A stretch of 64,000 nt of DNA from AP-15 sp963747735 (GCA_963747735.1 CAVVGE010000004.1:1-64000); one strand, 5' to 3'. Counted from the first letter of the stretch, positions 44,504-53,425 are shown. Numbers and translations are program-made. The notes: generated by a model from the sequence alone, not told the origin.

Positions 44504-45504
44504 AAGATGTCCTTTGGGCTGAAATCGACGACCATGTCTTTCCAGATCGCGTATTTGTCGGGCGGCAGGCGCAGCGGCCGGCATTCAGGATTGAAAAAAG
44601 CGCGCCGCGCGCTCTCCGCCGCGGCGCGATAGAACGGGTCGCTCGCGGCGCGCCCCTGATCGACGATAGTCGCCTGCCGGACATTGCCGTCGGGACCGAC
44701 CACGACCCTGATCTCGACCACCAGATCCTTGGCGTCGCGCGCTCCCGCCGGCACGTTCCAACAGCGCGAGATCTGCTCGCGCACCATGTCTTCCTCGCTG
44801 GCCGAAAGCCGGCTGCCCAACGGCGCCTTTGGCTGCGACGAGGGGGCGCCGGTCGCCACCGCCATTCGCTGCTGCGGCGGCGCATCGGGTGACGGGGCGG
44901 TATCCTGCACCGCCAGGTTCTTCAGCAGGCTCTCGAACTGCCCGGGATCGTATTTCTTGTGCTCGGGGGCGTCGTTTTTTGCCAGCTGCGGCGGTGTTGG
45001 CTTTTCCTTTGGCCGCGGCGCCTCGACCTTTTCGACCGGTTTCGGCGGGGGTAGCGGCGGCGCGGGCTTGGGTTCGGGCGGTGGCGGCGGCGGCGTCTCT
45101 TCCGCCTTTGTCTCGGTCGGCGCCGGCGGCGTGGGCGGTGGCGGCGGCGCCTCGGCCGAAGCGGGCGGCGGCGCTGGTTTTGGCGGCGCCGGCTTGGGCT
45201 CGGGCTTGGCTTCGCTCGGCTGCGGCACCGGAATGTCGGGCTTGGCCTTGGGCTGCGGCGGGTTGGGATTGGGGTGCGTCGCTCGCGTTTCCGGCCCGAT
45301 ATTGACGAGCTCGACCGCGATCGGCATCTCTTGTGGCGCTGGCGGGCTGAAGAGCCTCGGCAGACCGAGCACCAAAATCACGCCGAGGCCGAGATGCAGC
45401 GCCGCCGACAACGCGAGGCCCGGCGGCGCCACGCCATCGGGAGATGCATCGGGGACAGCGGCGGCTTCCTGCTGCGGTAGTGGTTCGGCAGCGGCAAGGC
45501 TCAT
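44500..45504 (-). CDS. tolA: Tol-Pal system protein TolA
   Basis: A 334-residue protein from ATG at 45504 (a TTG seven codons upstream is the alternative). One N-terminal transmembrane helix (LALSAALHLGLGVILVLGL), then an extended Pro/Lys/Glu domain with runs such as PEPKPAPPKPAPPPAS, and a C-terminal TonB-like domain: MVREQISRCWNVPAGARDAK, VVVGPDGNVRQATIVDQ, SARRAFFNPECRPLRLP. It spans the periplasm, energised by TolQR. Confidence 0.92.
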   Translation of the reverse strand: MSLAAAEPLPQQEAAAVPDASPDGVAPPGLALSAALHLGLGVILVLGLPRLFSPPAPQEMPIAVELVNIGPETRATHPNPNPPQPKAKPDIPVPQPSEAKPEPKPAPPKPAPPPASAEAPPPPPTPPAPTETKAEETPPPPPPEPKPAPPLPPPKPVEKVEAPRPKEKPTPPQLAKNDAPEHKKYDPGQFESLLKNLAVQDTAPSPDAPPQQRMAVATGAPSSQPKAPLGSRLSASEEDMVREQISRCWNVPAGARDAKDLVVEIRVVVGPDGNVRQATIVDQGRAASDPFYRAAAESARRAFFNPECRPLRLPPDKYAIWKDMVVDFSPKDIL

Positions 45505-45528
45505 CGCGGGGCGGGCGAATGACAAAGC

Positions 45529-46026
45529 TCAGTGCTTGGCCGCCTGCGCCGGCCGATTGGGCAATGCCGCGGCAGCCGGCGGCTTCCCGGTCGCCCCCTT
45601 GGGCGACTGGGCGATCAATGAGACTTTGCGATACCCAGCGGCGCTGATCAGGCTCATGACTTCGAGCACGCGGCCGTAATCGATCGATTTGTCGGCGCGG
45701 ACATAGACCAGCGCATCGGGGTTGGCGCCGGTGATCGCCTGCAGCCGCGGCACCAGCAACTCGGTCGGGACGTCGGTGTCTTGAATATAGATGTGGCCCT
45801 CATTGTTGATCGAGATGACCAGCGGCTCTTTCGGGTCGGTGATCGGCGGGGCCTGGGTTTGCGGCAGATCGACCGGCACGCCGACAGTCAGCAACGGGGC
45901 TGCGACCATAAACACGACGAGCAGCACCAGCATGACGTCGACCAGCGGCGTCACGTTGATTTCCGACATCGGCCGGTACCGCCCGGCCGGGCGGCGTCCG
46001 TTGCCGCCAAAGCTCGAGGCTGCCAT
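45529..46026 (-). CDS. tolR: Tol-Pal system protein TolR (ExbD family)
   Basis: A 165-residue protein with one helix that holds the proton-path Asp: MSEINVTPLVDVMLVLLVVF. The periplasmic part includes VDLPQTQAPPITDPKEPLVI, SINNEGHIYIQDTDVP and VYVRADKSIDYGRVLEVMSL. The C-tail (PKGATGKPPAAAALPNRPAQ) is species-specific. Three bases separate it from tolQ. Confidence 0.95.
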   Translation of the reverse strand: MAASSFGGNGRRPAGRYRPMSEINVTPLVDVMLVLLVVFMVAAPLLTVGVPVDLPQTQAPPITDPKEPLVISINNEGHIYIQDTDVPTELLVPRLQAITGANPDALVYVRADKSIDYGRVLEVMSLISAAGYRKVSLIAQSPKGATGKPPAAAALPNRPAQAAKH

Positions 46027-46029
46027 CGC

Positions 46030-46758
46030 TCAGGGCCGCTCGTCGAGCTGGCGCGACAGGATCGCGCTGAACTCCGAGGCGAAGGCATCGAGCCGGCCCG
46101 CATACCGGCCGAAATCGGTTGCGAGCTTGTTGTAGGCGACGACGGCGGGGATCGCGGCGACGAGCCCCAGCGCGGTCGCAAACAGCGCTTCGGCAATGCC
46201 GGGGGCGACCACCGCGAGGCTGGTGTTCTTCGAGGCGGCAATCGACTGAAAGCTGTCCATGATGCCCCAGACCGTGCCGAACAGCCCGACAAAGGGTGCG
46301 GTCGAGCCGACCGTGGCGAGATAGGCCATAAACCGCTCGATCCGCTCCATCTCGCGCCCGACCGTCACATTCATGACCCGTTCAATGCGCTGCTGCAGGC
46401 TCGCCCGCATGATCGCGGTGCCCAAGAGCCCCTTGGCCGCGCTCCGCCGCCATTCGCGCATCGCCGCGGAAAACACCGCAGTCATCGGGTCGGGCGGGCG
46501 CTGGCCGATCCGCTCGTAGAGATCGTCGAGCGAGCCGCCCGACCAGAAGCTCTCCTCGAAATTCGCCGCCGAATGGCGCAGGCGCCGCAACCGAAGCACC
46601 TTGTCGAAGATGACAGCCCACGACCAGAAGGACGCCAGGAGCAAAATCAGCATTACCACTTTGACGATCGCATCAGACTGCAAAAACAACGCAACAATCG
46701 ACAGATCGTGAGGGACCGAGCCGGCGAGCGGCAGGGTGTCGACGGCAGCAGGCGGCAT
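46030..46758 (-). CDS. tolQ: Tol-Pal system protein TolQ (MotA/TolQ/ExbB)
   Basis: A 242-residue inner-membrane protein with three helices: VKVVMLILLLASFWSWAVIF, then VGSTAPFVGLFGTVWGIMDS and EALFATALGLVAAIPAVVAY, the last two forming the proton-channel bundle. Opens PPAAVDTLPLAGSVPHDLSI. No ybgC gene precedes it: only 42 bases separate it from ruvB. Confidence 0.95.
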   Translation of the reverse strand: MPPAAVDTLPLAGSVPHDLSIVALFLQSDAIVKVVMLILLLASFWSWAVIFDKVLRLRRLRHSAANFEESFWSGGSLDDLYERIGQRPPDPMTAVFSAAMREWRRSAAKGLLGTAIMRASLQQRIERVMNVTVGREMERIERFMAYLATVGSTAPFVGLFGTVWGIMDSFQSIAASKNTSLAVVAPGIAEALFATALGLVAAIPAVVAYNKLATDFGRYAGRLDAFASEFSAILSRQLDERP

Positions 46759-46800
46759 TCTTGGCGACCCTTTATGGCGTCTTTTGGACGATTGACGGCA

Positions 46801-47874
46801 TCATGACGGCGCATTCTCCACTTCGCCGTCGAGCGACAGCGGCGCCAGCAATTCGAGCTGAGCCGGCAGGTTCGCCGGCAGCGCCAGACCGAGATGGGCA
46901 AAGGCGAGCCGGGTCAACAGGCGGCCGCGCGGCGTGCGCTGGACAAAGCCTTCCTGAATCAAAAATGGCTCGATGACCTCTTCGATCACGTCGCGCTCGT
47001 CGCCGAGGACTGCGGCCATCGTCTCCACGCCAACCGGACCGCCGCCATAATGCTCGGCGATCGAGCGCAAATAGCGCCGGTCGAGGGCGTCGAGCCCGCG
47101 CTCGTCGACTTCGAGCCGTCGCAGCGCGGCATCGGCGGCTTCGGCGCCAACGTCAGGGGTGCCGTCGATCGCGGCAAAGTCACGGATCCGGCGCAATAGC
47201 CGCATCGCCACCCGCGGCGTGCCGCGGGCGCGCTGCGCGATCTCGAACGCCCCATCGGGCAACAGAGCGAAGCCGAGCACGCGGGCGCCCCGGCTGACGA
47301 TCGAGGCCAGCTCGGCCGGCTCGTAGAACAACAGCCGCAACGGGATGCCGAAGCGCTCGCGCAACGGCCGGGTGATCAGCCCCGAGCGCGTCGTCGCGCC
47401 GATCAGGGTAAAGGGCGGAAGATCGATCCGGATCGAGCGCGCCGCCGGCCCCTCGCCGATGATCAGGTCGAGCTGAAAATCCTCCATCGCGGGGTAGAGG
47501 ATCTCCTCGACCGAAGGCGCCAGACGGTGGATCTCGTCGATGAACAGCACGTCGCGCGGCTGCAGGTTGGTCAGGAGCGCGGCAAGATCGCCGGCGCGCT
47601 GGATCACCGGGCCGGAGGTGGCGCGAAACCCCACCCCCATCTCGCGCGCCGCGATCTGCGCGAGCGTCGTTTTGCCGAGACCGGGGGGTCCGAAAAACAG
47701 CACGTGGTCGAGCGCCTCGCGCCGGCCGCGCGCCGCCTCGATAAAAATCCGCAGATTGTCGCGCAGCCTGGTTTGCCCGACAAACTCGTCGAGGCTCGCC
47801 GGGCGCAGCGACGCCTCGCCCGAATCGCGCTCGCCGCGCTCGGGATCGACGAGCCGTGCCTCGGCCTCGCTCAC
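46801..47874 (-). CDS. ruvB: Holliday junction branch-migration helicase RuvB
   Basis: A 357-residue protein starting GTG at 47874 within the ruvA stop (GTGA). Motifs: RPASLDEFVGQTRLRDNLRI, Walker A FFGPPGLGKTTLAQIAAREM, Walker B DVLFIDEIHRLAPSVEEILY, sensor FTLIGATTRSGLITRPLRER, C-terminal winged helix GFVQRTPRGRLLTRLAFAHL. Works as hexamers on RuvA-bound junctions. Confidence 0.96.
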   Translation of the reverse strand: MSEAEARLVDPERGERDSGEASLRPASLDEFVGQTRLRDNLRIFIEAARGRREALDHVLFFGPPGLGKTTLAQIAAREMGVGFRATSGPVIQRAGDLAALLTNLQPRDVLFIDEIHRLAPSVEEILYPAMEDFQLDLIIGEGPAARSIRIDLPPFTLIGATTRSGLITRPLRERFGIPLRLLFYEPAELASIVSRGARVLGFALLPDGAFEIAQRARGTPRVAMRLLRRIRDFAAIDGTPDVGAEAADAALRRLEVDERGLDALDRRYLRSIAEHYGGGPVGVETMAAVLGDERDVIEEVIEPFLIQEGFVQRTPRGRLLTRLAFAHLGLALPANLPAQLELLAPLSLDGEVENAPS

Positions 47875-48485
47875 CGCGCCCCCCGTTCGGCGATTTCACG
47901 CAGGCCCGCCTTGACGAGCGCGTCGAGCGCTGCGCCGGCGCCGAGCCGGCGGGCGGCCGCGGCGATCACGCCGTAAGCCTCGGAGCGCGGGATCTCCAGC
48001 TTTTCGAGCACCGCCACGGCGTCGCCGACGACACCCGCTTCGGCCGCCGCGGCGGGTGCGGCGATCGACGACGCCAAGATGCGCCCGCCGGTCTTGTCCT
48101 TGAGCTCGTTGGCGATGCGCGCGGCGAGCCGCGGCCCGACACCTTCAGCCTTCGAAAGCGCCGCCTTGTCCTGAGCCATGATCGCCACCGCCAGCGTCTC
48201 GGGCGTCAATGCCGAAAGGATCGCCAGCGCGAGCTTGGCGCCGACCCCTTGCACCGTCATCAACAAGCGGAACCAGTCCCGCTCGGCCTCGTCGATAAAC
48301 CCGTAGAGGTGGATGTGGTCCTCGCGCACATGGGTCTCGATCAACAGCCGCGCCGCGGCGCCGGCCGGCGGCAGCCGGCCCAGGGTGCGGGTCGAGCAGA
48401 ACGCCAGATAGCCGACGCCGCCGACATCGACGACCGCCGCGTCCGGGCCGATCTGGTCGACGATCCCGGCGAGCTTGGCGATCAC
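47871..48485 (-). CDS. ruvA: Holliday junction binding protein RuvA
   Basis: A 204-residue protein starting GTG at 48485, overlapping the ruvC stop (GTGA). Domain I: MIAKLAGIVDQIGPDAAVVD; domain II HhH pair: LMTVQGVGAKLALAILSALT and KAEGVGPRLAARIANELKDK; domain III after an Ala-rich linker: AVAVLEKLEIPRSEAYGVIA. A much longer open frame runs upstream, but this start matches the family and the overlap. Confidence 0.95.
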   Translation of the reverse strand: MIAKLAGIVDQIGPDAAVVDVGGVGYLAFCSTRTLGRLPPAGAAARLLIETHVREDHIHLYGFIDEAERDWFRLLMTVQGVGAKLALAILSALTPETLAVAIMAQDKAALSKAEGVGPRLAARIANELKDKTGGRILASSIAAPAAAAEAGVVGDAVAVLEKLEIPRSEAYGVIAAAARRLGAGAALDALVKAGLREIAERGAR

Positions 48486-48976
48486 GACGGGACCACCCAG
48501 CGGCGGCGCGTCTCGATGTGGTGCGCGTGGCAAATCGCCACCGCCAACGCATCGGCGGCATCGGCGGCATCGGCGACGCAGCCGGGCAGGATCCGGCGCA
48601 CCATCATTTGCACCTGGGCCTTTTCCGCGTGGCCGGCGCCGACCACTGCCTTTTTTATCAGGTTTGCCGAATATTCGGCGACCGGCAGCCCGCGCTCGGC
48701 CGGCGCCAGCAAGACGACGCCGCGGGCGACGCCGAGCTTCAAAGTCGAGGCCGGGTTGCGGTTGACAAAGGTTTCCTCGACCGCGGCCTCGTCCGGGCGA
48801 AACCGCTCGACGATCTCGGTGATCTGGCGAAACAGCGAGACGAGCCGCATCGCCAAGGGTTGATCGGCGGCGGGATTGACGACGCCATCGGCAACGTGGC
48901 CGAGATGGTTGCCGGTAATGTCGATCACCCCCCAGCCGGTGTGCCGCAACCCGGGATCGAGCCCCAAAACACGCAT
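48482..48976 (-). CDS. ruvC: Holliday junction resolvase RuvC
   Basis: A 164-residue endonuclease. RNase H-fold acidic residues are visible: Asp in RVLGLDPGLRHTGWGVI, Glu in AAVEETFVNRNPASTLKLG, and Asp residues in VADAADAADALAVAICHAHH. First of the ruvCAB run; 27 bases after yebC. Confidence 0.95.
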   Translation of the reverse strand: MRVLGLDPGLRHTGWGVIDITGNHLGHVADGVVNPAADQPLAMRLVSLFRQITEIVERFRPDEAAVEETFVNRNPASTLKLGVARGVVLLAPAERGLPVAEYSANLIKKAVVGAGHAEKAQVQMMVRRILPGCVADAADAADALAVAICHAHHIETRRRWVVPS

Positions 48977-49003
48977 CCCCCGCTTCCGCCCCCGGCGCCC
49001 GGA

Positions 49004-49753
49004 TCAGGCGCCGAGCCGCGCCATCACGTCCTCGGCCACTTCGAAATTGGCGTAGACGTTTTGCACGTCGTCGCTGTCCTCGAGCGTCTCGAGGAGCTTG
49101 AACAAGCCCGGCGCGGTCTCCTCGTCGATCGGCGCGGCGGTCTTGGGCCGCCACACCAGCCCCGCCGACGCAGCCGGACCAAAGCGGGCCTCGATCGCGT
49201 CGCGCACGGCGTTGAAATCCTCGGGCGCGCAGCTGACCCGATGCTGCTCGGCATCGCTGTCGATATCGCCGGCGCCGGCCTCGATCGCCGCTTCGAGCAT
49301 CGCCTCGGCGCCGGCTGTTGCCGCGGGATAGGAAATCTCGCCCAAACGCTCGAACATAAAGCCGACGCTGTTGGTCTCGCCGAGCGCGCCGCCCGCCTTG
49401 GCAAAGGCGGCGCGGACCTCGCTCGCGGTGCGGTTCCGGTTGTCGGTCAATGCCTCGACGATGACCGCGACCCCGCCCGGCCCATAGCCCTCGTAGCGGA
49501 TCTCGTCATAGGCCGAATCGGCGTCGCCGCCCGCACCCCGCTTGATCGCGCGCTCGACCGTGTCCTTTGGCATATTGGCCTGGCGGGCGGCGAGCACGGC
49601 GGCGCGCAGCCGCGGGTTGGCAGCCGGGTCGGGCAGCCCGGTCCGGGCGGCGGTGGTCAATTCCCGGATGATCTTGGTAAAGACCTTGGCGCGCTTTTTG
49701 TCCTGCGCGCCCTTCCGGTACATGATGTTCTTGAATTGCGAATGGCCAGCCAT
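49004..49753 (-). CDS. yebC: YebC/PmpR family DNA-binding regulator
   Basis: A 249-residue protein: MAGHSQFKNIMYRKGAQDKK (typically ..KNIMHRKGAQD), TKIIRELTTAARTGLPDPAA, NMPKDTVERAIKRGAG, YEGYGPGGVAVIVEALTDNR, and NVYANFEVAEDVMARL. YebC proteins bind DNA or ribosomes; recent work links them to translation of proline stretches. The Pro-rich TolA and CpoB encoded downstream make this context notable. Confidence 0.95.
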   Translation of the reverse strand: MAGHSQFKNIMYRKGAQDKKRAKVFTKIIRELTTAARTGLPDPAANPRLRAAVLAARQANMPKDTVERAIKRGAGGDADSAYDEIRYEGYGPGGVAVIVEALTDNRNRTASEVRAAFAKAGGALGETNSVGFMFERLGEISYPAATAGAEAMLEAAIEAGAGDIDSDAEQHRVSCAPEDFNAVRDAIEARFGPAASAGLVWRPKTAAPIDEETAPGLFKLLETLEDSDDVQNVYANFEVAEDVMARLGA

Positions 49754-49883
49754 AAGTCTCCGCGCGGCTCCAAGCCGGTCTCAGGTCACATCAACGCTCG
49801 GCAGGCACCGGCGGCGGGCCTAATTGTCCAATATGGCAGATTTGCGGCGCCCCGGACGCCATTGATGCCGGCAGAGGCGGCGC

Positions 49884-50699
49884 TCAGCGCGACGGCAGAT
49901 GCGGCGTCAGCCGGCCCCCGATTCGCACCGGCTCGACGCGGCGCGCAAGGCCGCTCGCATCGTCGGTCTCGACCAGCACCGCGCACAGCGTGGCTTCGCC
50001 CTCGGCCGGCTGCGGCCGCTCGCCCGGCATCTTCGAAACAAAGCGGCGCACCGCCGGCGCCTTTTGCAGGCCGATCACCGAATCGTAATCGCCGCACATC
50101 CCAGCGTCGGTCTGGTAGGCGGTGCCGCCCGGCAGGATTTGCGCGTCGGCGGTCGGCACATGGCAATGCGTGCCCAATACCGCCGACACCCGGCCATCGG
50201 CAAAATGGGCGAGCGCCATCTTCTCGCTCGACGCCTCGGCATGGATATCGACGAGGATGGCCGTGGCGCTCGACCCCAGCGGATAGGCGGCGAGAACCTC
50301 GTCGAGCCTCCGAAACGGGTCGTCGAGCGCGTCCATGAACAGCCGGCCCATCAAATTGACGACAAGCGCGGTGCGCCCGTCGGCGAGCGGGTAGAGCCGC
50401 CAGCCGGCGCCCGGCGTGCCCTTTGGGAAATTGGCCGGCCGGAGCAGTCGCGCGTCGCTTTCGATGTGCGCAATGATCTCCTTCTGGTCCCAGATGTGGT
50501 TGCCGGTGGTCAATACATCGACGCCGCAATCGTAAAATTCGCCGCAAATGCGCGGGGTAATCCCGCGGCCGGCGGCCGCGTTCTCGGCATTGGCAACAAC
50601 GAGGTCGATCGCGAGATCTTGCCGCAGGCGCGGCACATGGCGCTTGACCGCCTCGCGCCCGGCGCGTCCGAAGACATCGCCGCACAGCAGGATTTTCAC
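49884..50699 (-). CDS. YmdB-like metallophosphoesterase (TIGR00282)
   Basis: A 271-residue protein from GTG at 50699, with GAGGAAG nine bases upstream. Metal ligands appear in KILLCGDVFGRAGREAVKRH, DLVVANAENAAAGRGITPRI, VDVLTTGNHIWDQKEI, VDIHAEASSEKMALAHFADG, VLGTHCHVPTADAQIL and TAYQTDAGMCGDYDSVIGLQ. The family hydrolyses 2',3'-cyclic nucleotides in Bacillus (YmdB); physiological role here unknown. In many alphaproteobacteria it neighbours yebC, as here. Confidence 0.9.
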   Translation of the reverse strand: MKILLCGDVFGRAGREAVKRHVPRLRQDLAIDLVVANAENAAAGRGITPRICGEFYDCGVDVLTTGNHIWDQKEIIAHIESDARLLRPANFPKGTPGAGWRLYPLADGRTALVVNLMGRLFMDALDDPFRRLDEVLAAYPLGSSATAILVDIHAEASSEKMALAHFADGRVSAVLGTHCHVPTADAQILPGGTAYQTDAGMCGDYDSVIGLQKAPAVRRFVSKMPGERPQPAEGEATLCAVLVETDDASGLARRVEPVRIGGRLTPHLPSR

Positions 50700-50733
50700 G
50701 GCATTGCTTCCTCGGCTTCCACCCGGCAGGAGA

Positions 50734-51348
50734 TCATTTTTTTTCGCCCGGCTGTGTCTGCCGCGCCGTTCGCAGCGTGTCACGCACGGCATCGCGCAGC
50801 CTCGGATCGTGCTCGGCGAATTTCTCCACCCGCGACGGGGCACGCCCGGCGGCAAGCGCGCGGTCGAACACGGCGTCGGCCGATTGGATGCGCTGCTCGG
50901 ATTTCAGCAGTTTGAGAAAGTCCATGGTGCTCAGCTCGATGATCCGCTCGCGCTCTCGCACCACGACGCGCCGGGTCACCGCGGTTTCTTTGCACAGCAG
51001 CACCGCCTTCTCGTCTTTTTGCAAGCGTGTCGGCTCCTCGATCACCTCGATAGACGCCCGCTCGCCGAGATTGGGTTCATAGGCGCGGGGGTTGACGCTG
51101 CGGGCAGTGTCGAAATTGAGATAAGCATTAGTGACGGCGATTTCGATTTGCTCGCGATGCGCCCTCACCCAATCGATGACCGACTGCGCGCCGAGCTTGG
51201 CGCTGTCGCGCGTGGCCTCGTAGAACACCGCGTCCGCAATCACGACCGGCACACTGGGATAGAGCAGGTAATCGAGGCAGTCGGCCGCGGCGAGCGTAAT
51301 CAGCGGGCCGGTATCGAGAACGAAGAGCGAGACCCGCGCCCGCCTCAT
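50734..51348 (-). CDS. PIN-domain toxin-like protein
   Basis: A 204-residue protein. It begins with the PIN signature SLFVLDTGPLITLAAADCLD (first acidic residue in LDTGPL). Further acidic candidates lie in the GERASIEVIEE and KDEKAVLLCKETA segments, and LSTMDFLKLL resembles the late PIN strand. Longer than classical VapC (~130). Its ATG overlaps the stop of the 70-residue upstream gene (ATGA), the usual toxin-antitoxin arrangement. Probably an RNase; target unknown. Confidence 0.7.
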   Translation of the reverse strand: MRRARVSLFVLDTGPLITLAAADCLDYLLYPSVPVVIADAVFYEATRDSAKLGAQSVIDWVRAHREQIEIAVTNAYLNFDTARSVNPRAYEPNLGERASIEVIEEPTRLQKDEKAVLLCKETAVTRRVVVRERERIIELSTMDFLKLLKSEQRIQSADAVFDRALAAGRAPSRVEKFAEHDPRLRDAVRDTLRTARQTQPGEKK

Positions 51349-51557
51349 GCCGCTTTTGGAAACAGCAGGGCGCGTGCGGCAGCAATGCGCTGCTCACGTC
51401 CCCCTTCAGGCGCGCGCGGCAACGGCAGATCGCGCCTGGCCAGGTCGATCAGAACGTCGCCGAAGGTGACCCGGCCCAGAGCGCGGCGCAGCTCGACAAG
51501 CGAAATCCGTGCTTCCGAGTAGCGTTTGAGCAGCTCTGTCCTATCGGCTTCGGTCAT
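51345..51557 (-). CDS. antitoxin-like partner of the PIN protein
   Basis: A 70-residue protein from ATG at 51557: MTEADRTELLKRYSEARISL, VELRRALGRVTFGDVLIDLA, then an Arg/Pro/Glu tail ending ALLFPKAA. The ISLVELRRALGRVTFGDVLI helix pair looks like a short helix-turn-helix, as in UPF0175-type antitoxins. Coupled by ATGA to the PIN gene. Its start is only 18 bases from the 3' stem of the 6S RNA, so it may be read through from that promoter. Confidence 0.65.
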   Translation of the reverse strand: MTEADRTELLKRYSEARISLVELRRALGRVTFGDVLIDLARRDLPLPRAPEGGREQRIAAARALLFPKAA

Positions 51558-51574
51558 CGGTGGTCCACAGTTAT

Positions 51575-51740
51575 GCGGGGCGGAGCCGCCTCGGCCGTTG
51601 GCGTGCAACTCCTCCGTGGCCCGCCGTAGCAGGTGGGTGCCATATGCCGAAGCCACGACTCCGGCAGGAACAGCTCCCAAGAGGTAGGTATCGGCCCCGG
51701 GGTGTCATGCTGCCTGACGCACCGCGCAGCCCCGTCCCGC
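51575..51740 (-). ncRNA. ssrS: 6S RNA (candidate)
   Basis: In alphaproteobacteria 6S RNA lies just downstream of zapA on the same strand, as here. The ends pair as a closing stem: minus-strand GCGGGACGGGG (51740-51730) with CTCCGCCCCGC (51585-51575), ten of eleven positions pairing counting one G-U. Near the 3' side CACCCACCTGCTACGGCGGG resembles the 6S 3' half. The length of ~166 nt fits. 6S RNA mimics an open promoter and sequesters sigma-70 polymerase. The call rests on synteny and the stem; no covariance search was possible. Confidence 0.6.
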
Positions 51741-51750
51741 GCGGCAAGAA

Positions 51751-52089
51751 CTAGGGGTTCTCCAGCCGCCCTGCAAGGGCCTCGATGCGCTGGGCGATCT
51801 CGTGGGCGTTGCCGGCCGCGGCATCGGTGGCGGCAGCCACCTCGGTTTCGGCCGCCCGCGCGCGGCTGCGCTCCTGCTGCAGCGCCTCGTTCGCGTCGGA
51901 CAATTCGTCGGCGATGACGAGGCCGGCAAGCAGCAGCAGCCGGGCTTCGCCGACCTGGCCGAGGGTTTTGACGAACTCGCCGATGCGGGCATCGACATAT
52001 TGCGCGAGCCGCCGGATGCGCGGCTCCTGGCCATCGTCGCAGGCAACCGTGAAGGCGCGGTTGTTGACCGTCACCGAGACCTGACCCAT
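51751..52089 (-). CDS. zapA: cell division protein ZapA
   Basis: A 112-residue protein from ATG at 52089: MGQVSVTVNNRAFTVACDDG, QEPRIRRLAQYVDARIGEFV, ARLLLLAGLVIADELSDANE, then a C-terminal coiled coil. The NGR..ACDDGQE..R.LA.YVD pattern is diagnostic. ZapA cross-links FtsZ filaments. Followed by the candidate 6S RNA. Confidence 0.92.
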   Translation of the reverse strand: MGQVSVTVNNRAFTVACDDGQEPRIRRLAQYVDARIGEFVKTLGQVGEARLLLLAGLVIADELSDANEALQQERSRARAAETEVAAATDAAAGNAHEIAQRIEALAGRLENP

Positions 52090-52090
52090 C

Positions 52091-52282
52091 TCACCCCTCC
52101 CCCAAGAGACGCCCGATCCGGGCGAGCGCGCCCTCGACGCGCGCGGCCACCTCCTCCACGGCGGCGCGGCGCGTTTCGGCCTCGTCCTTGCCCGCCGCGG
52201 CCCGCCCCCCGCCACCACAAGCCGCTTCGAGCCGCGCGACGGCGCGTTCGAGGCGGTCGAGCGCTTCGCCGAGCCGGCTCAT
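52091..52282 (-). CDS. small coiled-coil protein (DUF4164-like) before zapA
   Basis: A 63-residue protein: MSRLGEALDRLERAVARLEA then a Gly/Ala/Lys spacer and VEEVAARVEGALARIGRLLG. It is a single heptad-rich helix pair. Its stop lies one base before the zapA ATG (TGAGATG). Short DUF4164-type proteins commonly precede zapA in alphaproteobacteria; role unknown, perhaps division. Confidence 0.65.
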   Translation of the reverse strand: MSRLGEALDRLERAVARLEAACGGGGRAAAGKDEAETRRAAVEEVAARVEGALARIGRLLGEG

Positions 52283-52303
52283 CCGCCTGCGGGCGGCGCC
52301 TGC

Positions 52304-53263
52304 TCAGCGCACCCGCTCGTATTTCTGCAACGAGCGGATGTAATCGGGCCGCGGCTTGTCCGGATAGAATTGCGGCCATTGCGTCCACGACACCTCGCCG
52401 ACATAGAGGTCGCCGCGGCTGTCCACCGCGAGGCCGTGCGGGCCGAGAAACGAGGTCGGCGCCGTGCCGGCGTGCATGTCGCCAAAGCGCGACAACAGAT
52501 TGCCCTTGTTGTCGACGATGCTGACCCGCGGGCCTAGGTTCGGGCTGTTGCGGTTGACCGGCTGCACCGGCCCCAATTCGCCGATATAGGCGACCGGGTG
52601 GCGGGTGTAGTCCATGTAGAGCCCGCAGGGCCGGTGCAGGTTGTTCCACTGGGTCTCGTACTTGCCGTTGCCGTCGAACACCTGGACCCGGTGGTTCTCG
52701 CGGTCGGCGACATAGACCCAGCCATCGGCGTCGGTGCAGATATTGTGCACGATGTTGAATTCGCCGGGGCTGGTGCCGGGCTCGCCCCACGACATCAGCA
52801 ATTTGCCGTCGGGCGCGTATTTGTGGACCTTGGCGTTGCCGTAGCCGTCGGAGACGTAGATTTCGCCCTTTGGCGAGAGGGCGGTGTGGGTGCAGCGGTG
52901 AAACGGCTCGCCCGACATATAGGGCTTGGGCTCGCCGGGGACGCCCAGCTCCAACAAGACCTTGCCGTCGAGCGAGCATTTGCGCACAAAATGCCCGCCG
53001 TCGTCGGTCAGGTAAATCGAATCGTCCGGCCCCATATGGACGCCGTGCGCGCGCGGATACTGCCCCTCCCCCCAGGAGTGTCGAAAATTGCCGGCGCGGT
53101 CGAACACCATGACCGGATGCTCGCCGCGATTGAACACGTAGACATTATCTTGTCTGTCGACCCCGACCGCGCCGACCTCCTTGAACGACCAGCCATTGGG
53201 CAATTTCGCCCAATCCTCGATGATCCGATACTTGTAGTCGCCTTGCCCGACGATGGTCGCCAT
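52304..53263 (-). CDS. NHL-repeat beta-propeller protein
   Basis: A 319-residue protein from ATG at 53263 (GGTGGAG ribosome site). Repeats of the NHL type recur: VGVDRQDNVYVFNRGEHPVM, AHGVHMGPDDSIYLTDDGGH, TALSPKGEIYVSDGYGNAKV, HNICTDADGWVYVADRENHR and GLAVDSRGDLYVGEVSWTQW. No signal peptide, so cytoplasmic unless exported by other means. The pattern is close to peptidylglycine-monooxygenase-lyase-like NHL proteins, but no catalytic assignment is justified. Confidence 0.85.
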   Translation of the reverse strand: MATIVGQGDYKYRIIEDWAKLPNGWSFKEVGAVGVDRQDNVYVFNRGEHPVMVFDRAGNFRHSWGEGQYPRAHGVHMGPDDSIYLTDDGGHFVRKCSLDGKVLLELGVPGEPKPYMSGEPFHRCTHTALSPKGEIYVSDGYGNAKVHKYAPDGKLLMSWGEPGTSPGEFNIVHNICTDADGWVYVADRENHRVQVFDGNGKYETQWNNLHRPCGLYMDYTRHPVAYIGELGPVQPVNRNSPNLGPRVSIVDNKGNLLSRFGDMHAGTAPTSFLGPHGLAVDSRGDLYVGEVSWTQWPQFYPDKPRPDYIRSLQKYERVR

Positions 53264-53425
53264 CGCTCTCCACCTTCTCAGTGTGTGTGCGAGCGATTGT
53301 CGCCGCCGCCGAGGCGAGGGTCCAGGAGAAACCATCCGAACCGAAGAATTGCTGCCCGCTGGGGCCGATCCCGCCTGGCGCCGATCCCGTCTGTCGCCGA
53401 TAGAGACAACCGGGCGGGGTGACTT

